Source: GCA-2683825 sp965662355
GTDB lineage: Bacteria; Planctomycetota; UBA1135; GCA-002686595
DNA length: 64,000 bases
NCBI GenBank assembly: GCA_965662355.1
Contig: CBFIHP010000001.1
Span: 496,001-560,000, forward strand
Direction of reading: 5' to 3'
Positions 27,059 through 35,134 of this stretch are shown piece after piece. The notes beneath the pieces were generated by a model. The model was not told where the DNA came from. It ran no database searches and saw only the letters and a list, made by a program, of their open reading frames with translations. The position numbers and the translations under genes are program-made. Every line of letters begins with the position of its first letter. Position 1 is the first letter of the stretch.

Positions 27059-28855
27059 ATGAGGACTGCACTCGTCTGGAAATCGAAGGACCCGACTCGC
27101 CAGCAACCGTTGCAAGTTGCGAACCTGCTGGAGCAGCGCTTCGCACCGCTCTTCAAGAAGCCCCCGAAGAGCGAGGTTCTGGCGGCCGGAGACGTGCACG
27201 TCGCCCTGTTGCGGCTGCTAGTCGTCGGCTGGCGCCCGAGTTTTCTCGAGCACGGCCCGAAGAAGGCGGATGGAGCGCACGGCGACTTTGCGTTTGCGAC
27301 TGACTACCCCCTGAATGCAGGCCAGGTTCTGGACGCGGCTTCCAGAAAAGAAGGCACGCTGCTGCCTCTCGGACGGGGGTTGGAACGCGACCCGGCTACC
27401 TATCTGCGTGAGCTGGCCCCGCCCTTCGCCATGCTCTGGAGCCACGGCGACGAGCTCTTCGTGCAAACCGACGGCCTGGGACAGGGTCATTGGTTCGAGT
27501 ACGAAGACGATCACGTCTGGGCCGTGACGAACCGCATCGGTGCCCTGTGCGCCCTCGGCATCACCCTCGATCCGATTCCCGAGGACTGGGCCGTGCGCTT
27601 CACCTTGGGTTGGTTTACGGGCGACTCGACCGGCTATCGGGGCGTGCGGCTCCTGGATCCCGGAACGCAGCTTCGTATCGACCGCGATGGCGTGCACAAG
27701 AAGAGGACCCATGTTCTCACCGAGTGGGTTCATCCCGATCCCATGTCGCGCGCCGATTCGCTCGAGCTGGCACGCACCTCCTTCGCGGCGGTTCTGGGGG
27801 AAGCCGCAGCGCAGTGGGACAACGCCAGCGTCGGGCTGTCAGGCGGTTGGGACAGCCGCGCGGTTGCCGCGGTGCTGCGCACCCTTGACGTGAACTACGA
27901 GCTACGCGTCCGCGGCCACCCGCAGCGTCTCGACGTCATGATTGCCAACGAGCTGGCCCGCATGGCCAAGCTCCCGATTCGCATCAAGACCAAGGGCGGC
28001 GTGCCCCCGACCACCGCCGCCGGCGCTCGGGCGTGCATCGAACGCGCCCTCCTGTGGCAGAGCGGTCACATGACGATGCTGAAGCACAAGACCTTCCTCG
28101 CCAAGCGCGGCGTGATGGATGGCGGCGTGATCAACGTCATGGGCCAGCACTCGGGAACGGGCAAGGCCGACTTCGCCGTCAAGATCAAGGCGGACACGCT
28201 CGAGCCGGCGCAGTACGAGGACGCGCTGGTTGATGCCATGATGAAAGACGCCCCCCCGGTATTGCTCGGCGAACTGTGCGACCACGTGCGCGAGAGGATT
28301 CGCGCGGCCTATCGCAAGGCAGAGGACTACGAGTTGACGGGCCTCCACCGGCTGCACTTCTTCTTCCTGTACGAGTACACCCGTCGCTGGGGAGCCGCGA
28401 CGATCAATGCCCAGAACGGCATGGTCGTGGCTCCCTTCCTGAATCCCGGGTTCATTCGCGCGGCGTACGCTTTCGCTCCCGAGGAGCTACCGAACAAGCC
28501 CTTCCACAGCTACATCACGAACCATTACGCACCGGATTGGGGCGCCTACGCCTACGAAGACCAATTCAGCTATCAGGACGTGCTCAACGGCTGCGGCATC
28601 CCTCCGGCGGACGTTCAGATCGACGAAGAGAAGGACCTACCTCCGTGGCGGCGCGGCAAGCGTTGGGGCAAGTACAACCAGATGATCTACTGGGAGATGG
28701 TTGGGGCGTCGTTGGTGGAGGAGGCGTTGGACTCTTCCGGTGCGGCGGGGTTCTGGCGGGAGATCTTCGATCCAGGTTTGGTTCGGGAGCACTGGAACAA
28801 GAGCAAGGGGGTTGCGGATGCGCTGGTGATTGCGCATCTGCTTCCGCGCGGGTAA
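27059..28855 (+). CDS. Asparagine-synthase-like amide ligase with degenerate glutaminase domain
   Basis: 598 residues from ATG at 27059. The C-terminal half has the ATP pyrophosphatase motif GLSGGWDSRAVAAVL (about residue 260), followed by an asparagine-synthase-type fold. The N-terminal half is glutaminase-shaped (DGLGQGHWFEY, RFTLGWFTGDSTG) but the second residue is Arg, not the nucleophilic Cys of true glutaminases. It therefore probably uses ammonia or an amine, as in beta-lactam synthetase or lasso cyclases, to form an amide by adenylation (inference). It is divergent from phosphonopyruvate decarboxylase and beside a kinase and an exporter. Confidence 0.8.
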   Translation: MRTALVWKSKDPTRQQPLQVANLLEQRFAPLFKKPPKSEVLAAGDVHVALLRLLVVGWRPSFLEHGPKKADGAHGDFAFATDYPLNAGQVLDAASRKEGTLLPLGRGLERDPATYLRELAPPFAMLWSHGDELFVQTDGLGQGHWFEYEDDHVWAVTNRIGALCALGITLDPIPEDWAVRFTLGWFTGDSTGYRGVRLLDPGTQLRIDRDGVHKKRTHVLTEWVHPDPMSRADSLELARTSFAAVLGEAAAQWDNASVGLSGGWDSRAVAAVLRTLDVNYELRVRGHPQRLDVMIANELARMAKLPIRIKTKGGVPPTTAAGARACIERALLWQSGHMTMLKHKTFLAKRGVMDGGVINVMGQHSGTGKADFAVKIKADTLEPAQYEDALVDAMMKDAPPVLLGELCDHVRERIRAAYRKAEDYELTGLHRLHFFFLYEYTRRWGAATINAQNGMVVAPFLNPGFIRAAYAFAPEELPNKPFHSYITNHYAPDWGAYAYEDQFSYQDVLNGCGIPPADVQIDEEKDLPPWRRGKRWGKYNQMIYWEMVGASLVEEALDSSGAAGFWREIFDPGLVREHWNKSKGVADALVIAHLLPRG

Positions 28856-28947
28856 GGGTTGGAGGGCTCCGTACTGTCGCTCGCGGCACCATTCGGTGAT
28901 CAGCAGCGACGAAGTGCCGGCGTTGCCGCTGCGGACCGAATCTTGAG

Positions 28948-30252
28948 TCATCCGGGGCTCAGGGCCGCACGTGCGAGACAGCGCGCCGCGCGTTCCATGG
29001 CTCCGGCTTCCAGGCGGCGAATCGCTGCGGCACCGCGCCGAACGAGCTCGTCGGCTGTGCAGCGTCGGAGGTGTTGCGGATCGAACGTGCCGCCCGCGCT
29101 TTGGTAGCCCTCGAGAAGGGGGGTCGCGGCTGCGTCGAAGCCCATGGTTTCGTCTTCGAAGAGGTGATCGGCGATCCAGTTGGCCAGATCGGCGGTGGGG
29201 TCTCCGGGGCCGAGGCAGTCGAGGTCGAGCAGACCGGTGAACGTGTGCTCACCGTTCTGGATCGTTGCGACTTGATCCGGGTGGAAGTCGCCGTGGATCC
29301 ACGTCAATCGCTGTGGGCGGGGCTCGTGCAGACCCTTGTAACGCTCCGCCAGGTCCACGGAGAGCGTGAAGAGTGGGCGTAGGTCCGCACCGGTTCCCTG
29401 GGTGATGGGAGCCAGCCATTCACCGTCGGCGCCGAGGGGCAGGGCGTGCAGGCGGGCGAGCACGGCACCCGCTTCCTTGGCGTGGGTGAAGTCGTTCGAT
29501 TCGTGGGCTTTGCGCACGTCCAGCCACTGTTCGATGAGAATTCCATAGCGTTCGTGAAAACCCCTGAGGCGCGGAATGAAGGGTTCCGTCCCGGTTTCGT
29601 CGAAGGCGGTCTCGAGCGCCTTGCGCGAGGTTGCGATGCGTTGTGCTTCCTCGATCGGAAGTACCCGGGCCGCCAAGGTGATGCGGGTCTTGGCCTCGTC
29701 GCGCAAGCGTAGTTTGGCGCGGAAGACCGCGCGTCTTTCGGCCTTGTAGCGCAGGGCCTCGTATTCGCTCTTGCGGCGCCGAATCAAGCCAGGTTCGGTG
29801 ATTCCGGAGTTCTTTACGAGGCTGGCGAAGCGCTTGATGTCGAGCAAGTACGCGACCCCAGGCAGTTCACGGTCGGCGGCTGGGCACCACAAGGACAGTG
29901 AGGCATCGGGAAGCAAGACACGCGGGCGTACGCGGGGGGAAAGTGGCTGTAGATCGCTTGACTTGTCCTTGCGTTCGGCGAGGTGCGTAACCTTGTCGTC
30001 GGCGTAGCGCTTGGCGACGAGGGTCTGCGCGTGCCCGTCGTCCCAGCGAAGTTGATACGTGCAGGTGATGGAGACGCCGGGCTTCCAGCGCGCGTACTCC
30101 CAGAGGATTTCGGTGGGCGGCTCGTTGTCGGGGAGCAACGCGTGCTCGCAGACGATGCTTGCGATCTCGTTTTCTTGCGGAGGAGCGAGATGCGGCTGCC
30201 CCGAGCGCGCGGGCAACTCGGGATCGCGCACCCATTGGCGTAGGCCGGTCAC
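28948..30252 (-). CDS. Aminoglycoside-phosphotransferase-like kinase
   Basis: 434 residues from GTG at 30252, which overlaps the ABC transporter stop as GTGA and so is coupled to it. The C-terminal 200 residues carry the APH catalytic loop WIHGDFHPDQV (Asn replaced by Gln) and the metal aspartate in GLLDLDCLGPGDPTADLANW. The N-terminal half is long and basic (KSEYEALRYKAERRAVFR). It should phosphorylate a small molecule or sugar headgroup. Pairing with an exporter suggests it modifies the exported product or its precursor (inference). Confidence 0.8.
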   Translation of the reverse strand: MTGLRQWVRDPELPARSGQPHLAPPQENEIASIVCEHALLPDNEPPTEILWEYARWKPGVSITCTYQLRWDDGHAQTLVAKRYADDKVTHLAERKDKSSDLQPLSPRVRPRVLLPDASLSLWCPAADRELPGVAYLLDIKRFASLVKNSGITEPGLIRRRKSEYEALRYKAERRAVFRAKLRLRDEAKTRITLAARVLPIEEAQRIATSRKALETAFDETGTEPFIPRLRGFHERYGILIEQWLDVRKAHESNDFTHAKEAGAVLARLHALPLGADGEWLAPITQGTGADLRPLFTLSVDLAERYKGLHEPRPQRLTWIHGDFHPDQVATIQNGEHTFTGLLDLDCLGPGDPTADLANWIADHLFEDETMGFDAAATPLLEGYQSAGGTFDPQHLRRCTADELVRRGAAAIRRLEAGAMERAARCLARAALSPG

Positions 30253-32051
30253 GAAACCTCCGCGGTGGAACGCACGACTTCCCTGTAGAGCGGTAGGGTG
30301 TCGAGCAGTTCGGTATGGGTTCCCTGGGCGATCTTCTTACCCTGATCCATGAAGCAGATTGTGTCGTAGTAGTCGAGCCGTTCGAGGTCGTGCGCGATGA
30401 CGACGACGATCCGTTCCTTGGCGAGCTCGTGCAGCGTGTTGCTGACATGCTTCGAGGCGATGCGGTCGAGTCCGGCGAAGGGCTCGTCGACGATGAGCAC
30501 GGTGGCCGAGCGCAGGAGCGTGCGCGCGAGGGCCAGGCGACTCTCCTGTCCACCGGAAAGGCCCGCGCCGCTGGAGCCCAGCTCGGAGTCCAGCCCATCG
30601 GGCATGCTCTCGACGAACTCGCGGGCGTCGGCAGCCTCCAGCGCGCGCCAGATATCCTCATCGCTGGATTCGGGAGCTCCGAGGAGCATGTTCTCGCGAA
30701 TCGACTCGCCGAAAAGGCTGCTGCGTTGCAGGGAGAGGGCGACGCGGTCGCGCACGGAATCGACGTCGAAGGTGCGTAGATCTTTACCATCGAGGAGAAC
30801 CTTGCCCTGCGTCGGATCCATCAAACGCATGGCCAAGGAGGCGGCCGTGGACTTTCCGGCACCGCTGCGACCGACGAGGGCCGCGAGCTCCCCGCGCTTG
30901 AAGTGCACCGAGAAGATATCGAGGGCTGTCTTGGATTCTTCGTAGCGGAAGGACACGTCCTCGAAAGACAGCGTGCGCGGTTTTTCGGGTGCGGGCGGAG
31001 CGCCCGGGTCGCTCTTGATCTCGGGCTCTTCGTTCAGGATGACGAGGATGCGTTCGCCACAAGCGGTGCCCTTGGCGATCTTAGTCGCGTGGCGCGAGGC
31101 CGAGCGAATGGGCTTCAGGAGGTTGCGCACGAGGGACAGGAAGACCGTCAGGTCGCCGACCGACATCCCCTCCGGTCCGACGCGGAAGGCTCCGAGGAGC
31201 AGGGTCAAACCCAGGGCCAAGCCGAGCAGCGACTCGACCGAGCCCGAGAGCTTGGCGGCCAGTTTCGTCGCCTTGAGCCCGGCTCGCGCGCTGCGGCGGT
31301 TCGAGCGGGCGAAACGGCGCACTACCTGATCCTCGCCACCGAGGGACTGGATCGTCTCGGTAGCGGCGATGGCCTCGTGCAGGTAGTCCGCCAGATCACC
31401 TTCCTTGCGGCGCTGCTTGCGCACAGCGACGTGTATCTCCTTCGAGATCCAGCGCACCAGCCCGAACACGATCGGCAAGGTGGAGAGCACGATCAGTGTC
31501 AGGTACCAGTCGAAGTAGAGCATCATCGAGATGGTCCCGATGACGAACAGGCTGCGCATGAGGAGCTCGATCGACGAGCTGACCATCATGCCGCTGACCA
31601 TGGGCACGTCGCCCATCATGCGGACGAGCAAATCGCCGGACTTGTGCCTCGCGTGGAACAGAGGCGAGAGCCGGGAGAGATGCTTGAAGATTCGAAAGCG
31701 CAGGCCGCGGGTCATCTGATGGCTGACCTGGGCCATTCCGATTTCGCGCAAGTATTGAAAGAGGGCCCGCAGGCAGGCGATCAGGACCGCACCGATCGCA
31801 CCGGCCCAGATCACCTGGCCCGGCGTGAAGCGTTTTGCTTCCGTGGCCTCAGCTCCGTTCATCAACGGGACCAGGGCATCGTCGATGATCCACTTGATCG
31901 GCAACGGGCGGGCCAGCTCGAAGCCGATGACCACGCCCGAGAACGCGAGTGCCAACCCGTACTGCAGCGCGTGGGGGCGTAGGTCCTCGAGGAAGTGGCG
32001 ACCGACCTCGAGCCCCTGGAACCACTCGGTGATCTTCTTTTTGAGCTTCAT
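30249..32051 (-). CDS. ABC exporter, fused membrane and ATPase domains (MsbA-like)
   Basis: 600 residues from ATG at 32051, with GGAGG 13 bases upstream. Residues 25-330 form a six-helix type IV exporter domain; the ATPase domain has Walker A GRSGAGKST, signature LSGGQ, Walker B TVLIVDEPFAGLD and a switch histidine in VIAHD. Half-transporters of this class export lipids, glycolipids, peptides or polysaccharide precursors. It is translationally coupled to the downstream phosphotransferase. Confidence 0.92.
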   Translation of the reverse strand: MKLKKKITEWFQGLEVGRHFLEDLRPHALQYGLALAFSGVVIGFELARPLPIKWIIDDALVPLMNGAEATEAKRFTPGQVIWAGAIGAVLIACLRALFQYLREIGMAQVSHQMTRGLRFRIFKHLSRLSPLFHARHKSGDLLVRMMGDVPMVSGMMVSSSIELLMRSLFVIGTISMMLYFDWYLTLIVLSTLPIVFGLVRWISKEIHVAVRKQRRKEGDLADYLHEAIAATETIQSLGGEDQVVRRFARSNRRSARAGLKATKLAAKLSGSVESLLGLALGLTLLLGAFRVGPEGMSVGDLTVFLSLVRNLLKPIRSASRHATKIAKGTACGERILVILNEEPEIKSDPGAPPAPEKPRTLSFEDVSFRYEESKTALDIFSVHFKRGELAALVGRSGAGKSTAASLAMRLMDPTQGKVLLDGKDLRTFDVDSVRDRVALSLQRSSLFGESIRENMLLGAPESSDEDIWRALEAADAREFVESMPDGLDSELGSSGAGLSGGQESRLALARTLLRSATVLIVDEPFAGLDRIASKHVSNTLHELAKERIVVVIAHDLERLDYYDTICFMDQGKKIAQGTHTELLDTLPLYREVVRSTAEVS

Positions 32052-32443
32052 GGGATGGGATGGGCCTCCCTCAGCAAAAAGAGAGCCCCCGCGGACATGC
32101 CGGGAAAGCCCCATGGAAGCCGTGGAGGGCGTCGAGGACCTGGATCGAGCATCCAGTACCAAGACGGCCGGAATCCACATCTTGGCCTCTGGAAGGATCT
32201 TATGCCTTTCGAAGTCGCTGGAAAGAGCCTCGGGTGGAGACGCTCAGGCTGCGGAGGGCTGCCATGCTGGGTTGTTGGCACCCTGATCGGGCAAGAAAGT
32301 CCTCGAGAAAGTTCCCGGCACGTAGCGGAATCTCCCAGGACGTGGACATGAACGGCGCTCCCGACGAATGCGGCCCACAGCCGCCTCCGCCTTCGAACCC
32401 GATCCGCTTCACTCAAGCGCCGTCCTCCGCCGAAGGGGGGGGG
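32052..32443. other. Divergent intergenic region of about 390 bases
   Basis: Lies between the ABC exporter and the membrane-protein gene. The frame of the downstream gene is open here, with in-frame ATGs at 32060 and 32348, but the translation looks random (Arg, Pro and Ser rich). I read it as non-coding promoter DNA. It ends in a G9 tract (32435-32443). Nothing else stands out. Confidence 0.45.
32435..32443 (+). repeat. G9 homopolymer directly before a start codon
   Basis: Nine G run directly into ATG at 32444, occupying the ribosome-binding position. Length change by slippage would alter the purine-rich leader, so it is a candidate switch of translation efficiency. Confidence 0.5.
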
Positions 32444-33415
32444 ATGGCGGAGCGAACAGCGCGCGATCTCGGTCGACAGCTCGCGTGGCGATCCATGATC
32501 GCCGGCGCGCTCCTCTGGGCGACCTTCGCCCTCGCTCTGCGCCCGAGCTTGCCCGAGACCAGTTGGCGTGAACTCGAGCTCTTCTTCGCCGTACTCGTGC
32601 TCGTCCCTATCGGCTTGGTGCTTTGCGTGCCGGCTACCCCGACCAGCACGCGGGCCTGGCATGTGGCCTGTGGCATGCAACCCCTTGCCGCGACGGTCCT
32701 GATTCTCGCCTGGAGCGGCTTGCCCGGACCGCGGGCCTTCATGGCGGCCCTGCCGTGGTTCGCCCTGACGAGTTTCTGCGGCTTCCTCGCCCTGTCACGC
32801 CTGCGCCGGCGGGGGATCGGTCCGGTCGGGGAAACCTGCGTGGATGCCTCGCTCTTCTCGATCGCACTCGGTGGTGTTTGGGTGGTTCTCGCGCGGCGTT
32901 CGGAACTGCCGTTGGATTGGATCTACACGGACATGGTCGCCGAGGCCGCGTATTTTCACGGCGTCGGATTCCTCCTGCTGCTCGCCACGGGTTTGGCTTC
33001 GCCGCGTTCCACGACGAGCTTCGTTGCCTGCAGCCAACTGGGAGTGCTGTTGGCTTCGGTCGCGGTCTTCTGCTTGCGCCTCAATGCGCTGCTGGGTCCG
33101 CATGCGTTCGTCGAGCTGACCCGCGGTTGGGCCGACATGCTGACGATGGGTGCGTGCCTGGCTTGCGCCGGGCTTCAGATCCGAGGCGCCTTGCTCGTGC
33201 AGGCGGCGATGGGCGTGCGTATCTTGTGGGGGAGTTCGGCTGTCTACCTGGCTGTCGTGGGTGCGCATGGGCTCTACAAGAGCCTCGGAAGCGAGCTGAG
33301 CGGAGCGCTTCAAGCCCCGGGCTTCGTTCTGGAGAGCACACTGGTACTACCCGGTTTCGCCCTCGCGGCGTTGATCGCCTGGAACCTCGCGCGGCGTTCT
33401 GTTCCAAAGGCCTGA
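32444..33415 (+). CDS. Polytopic membrane protein, weakly YndJ-like
   Basis: 323 residues from ATG 32444, chosen because the coding-like hydrophobic sequence begins just after it and a G-rich leader precedes it. About nine hydrophobic segments cover nearly the whole length. The spacing and a phrase AAYFHGVGFLLLLATGLA resemble YndJ-family proteins, but the resemblance is loose. No enzyme motif is seen. It converges with the hybrid kinase gene, 7 bases apart. Confidence 0.65.
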   Translation: MAERTARDLGRQLAWRSMIAGALLWATFALALRPSLPETSWRELELFFAVLVLVPIGLVLCVPATPTSTRAWHVACGMQPLAATVLILAWSGLPGPRAFMAALPWFALTSFCGFLALSRLRRRGIGPVGETCVDASLFSIALGGVWVVLARRSELPLDWIYTDMVAEAAYFHGVGFLLLLATGLASPRSTTSFVACSQLGVLLASVAVFCLRLNALLGPHAFVELTRGWADMLTMGACLACAGLQIRGALLVQAAMGVRILWGSSAVYLAVVGAHGLYKSLGSELSGALQAPGFVLESTLVLPGFALAALIAWNLARRSVPKA

Positions 33416-33422
33416 CGGTTGG

Positions 33423-35048
33423 TCAGAGATGTGCGCTCGTGGGAGACCACCGGGCTAGTACGGCAAGCAACCGCTCGAGTTCGATTGGCTTGGCCAGGAA
33501 GTCGTCCATCCCCGCTTCGTGACAGGCTCGTTGATGCTCGGGAGTCACGTTGGCGGTCAACGCGATGACCGGTGTGTTGGACTTCGCATCCTCGCGCTCG
33601 CGTATCTTGCGCGTTGCGGACAACCCATCCAGGACGGGCATTTGCACGTCCATGAGCACGATGTCGACCCCTGTTCGTTCGAAGGCCTCGAGGGCCTCTA
33701 CGCCGTCGTTGGCCAAGACAACCTCGATGCCCTCTCGTTCGAGAATTCGCTGGGCCAAGAAGCGATTGACCTGGTTGTCTTCGACGACCAGGACCCGCAA
33801 TCCGGGGGGTAGCGAGATCTGTTGGGCTGGCGAGTTTGCCTTGTCGATGTCTTTGAGTGTGGCTTGCAACATGGGAATCACGACCGAGAACGTGCTGCCC
33901 TGACCTTCTTGGCTCTCGACATCGACCGCACCATTCATGAGCTCGGACAGCCGACGGCAAATGGAGAGGCCGAGACCCGTTCCTCCGTAGCGACGTGTCG
34001 TCGATTCGTCCGCCTGGGAGAAGGGCTCGAAGATGCGTTGCAGGGCGTCCTCGGGAATGCCGATGCCGGTATCGCAAACGTCGATTCGCAGGTTCTCGGA
34101 CCTCGCATCAACGTGGACTTCGACGCTACCCTCGTCTGTGAACTTGATCGCGTTACCCACGAGGTTCAGGAGTATCTGACGCACCCGCACGGGATCGCCG
34201 ATCACATAGTCCGGGACTTCGTCACTGATCGTGAGTGAGAAGCCGATCCCCTTTCTCAGCGCTCCGCTTCGCAAGCAGGCGAGCGAGCGTCGGAACAGCA
34301 CGCGCAGGCTGTACGCGAATTCCTCGAGCTGGAGACGACCCGATTCGATCTTGGAGAGGTCCAGTGTGTCGTTGACGACATCCAGGAAGATGCCGGCCGA
34401 GTCTTGAATGATCTCGACGTATTCACGCTGCTCTTCGGTCAGTGGTGTGCCCTTCAGCAGAGTCGCCATCCCCAGCACGCCATTCATCGGCGTTCGGATC
34501 TCGTGACTGACGTTCGCCAGGAAGGAGCTCTTGGCGCGACTCGCTTCTTCAGCCGCGACCTTGGCGACGCGCAGCGCGGCCGACTTTTCCTTCAGGCGTC
34601 GACCGATCGTCCTGGCATCGCGCAACGCCTGGTCGCGCGCCTGGACCAACATCAAGTACTCGCTTATCCCATTGTGTGCTGGGAAGTCTGCGATGGTCAG
34701 GCCCAGGGTATTCAACTCGCTCGGTGACGTGACCCACGGTTGACCGAGAAAGACGGCGCGGTTCTCGTCCAGGCGTAGGAATTGCCCACGCATGTGAAAG
34801 CCATGGGTGCGCGACTCCAAGATGTGGACGTCCCCCGGTTTCGAACTGAGCTCATCGAACGCAATCCGTTCGATAGTCTTGTGCTGAAAGTTGAATACGT
34901 TGGAAAGCGGAACGCCGTCGAGACTCCCGTGAATCCGCTGCAACGAGGGACCGGTCTCGAAGATGATCAACGAGCGGTCTACCCCGAGATAGAAGGGGAA
35001 GCAAGTCGAGAAGAGCTCCGGCGGAAGGGCAAGGGAATGTGAGGACAT
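33423..35048 (-). CDS. HNOBA-domain hybrid histidine kinase
   Basis: 541 residues, no transmembrane segment. Residues 10-140 match the HNOBA (heme-NO-binding-associated, PAS-like) domain: FPFYLGVDRSLIIFETG, MRGQFLRLDENRAVFLGQPWVTS and LGLTIADFPAHNG parallel the guanylate cyclase phrases for PFHI..DRDL, LKGQMIYL and YLSDIPLHD. A coiled linker (140-172) leads to HisKA with H182 in SHEIRTPMNG, an HATPase (DPVRVRQILLNLVGNAIKFT, GGTGLGLSI) and a receiver domain with phospho-acceptor D in IVLMDVQMPVLDG. HNOBA normally works with an H-NOX heme sensor; none is encoded nearby. Output is probably through a phosphotransfer protein elsewhere. Confidence 0.88.
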   Translation of the reverse strand: MSSHSLALPPELFSTCFPFYLGVDRSLIIFETGPSLQRIHGSLDGVPLSNVFNFQHKTIERIAFDELSSKPGDVHILESRTHGFHMRGQFLRLDENRAVFLGQPWVTSPSELNTLGLTIADFPAHNGISEYLMLVQARDQALRDARTIGRRLKEKSAALRVAKVAAEEASRAKSSFLANVSHEIRTPMNGVLGMATLLKGTPLTEEQREYVEIIQDSAGIFLDVVNDTLDLSKIESGRLQLEEFAYSLRVLFRRSLACLRSGALRKGIGFSLTISDEVPDYVIGDPVRVRQILLNLVGNAIKFTDEGSVEVHVDARSENLRIDVCDTGIGIPEDALQRIFEPFSQADESTTRRYGGTGLGLSICRRLSELMNGAVDVESQEGQGSTFSVVIPMLQATLKDIDKANSPAQQISLPPGLRVLVVEDNQVNRFLAQRILEREGIEVVLANDGVEALEAFERTGVDIVLMDVQMPVLDGLSATRKIREREDAKSNTPVIALTANVTPEHQRACHEAGMDDFLAKPIELERLLAVLARWSPTSAHL

Positions 35049-35134
35049 CTACGAGATGTTCGTCGGCAGGAGCCAGGAACCAGCTGTAGAGCTCGGCCGG
35101 AAAAACCTTCCGCTAGCTTGTCCGGGGTGTGCCC

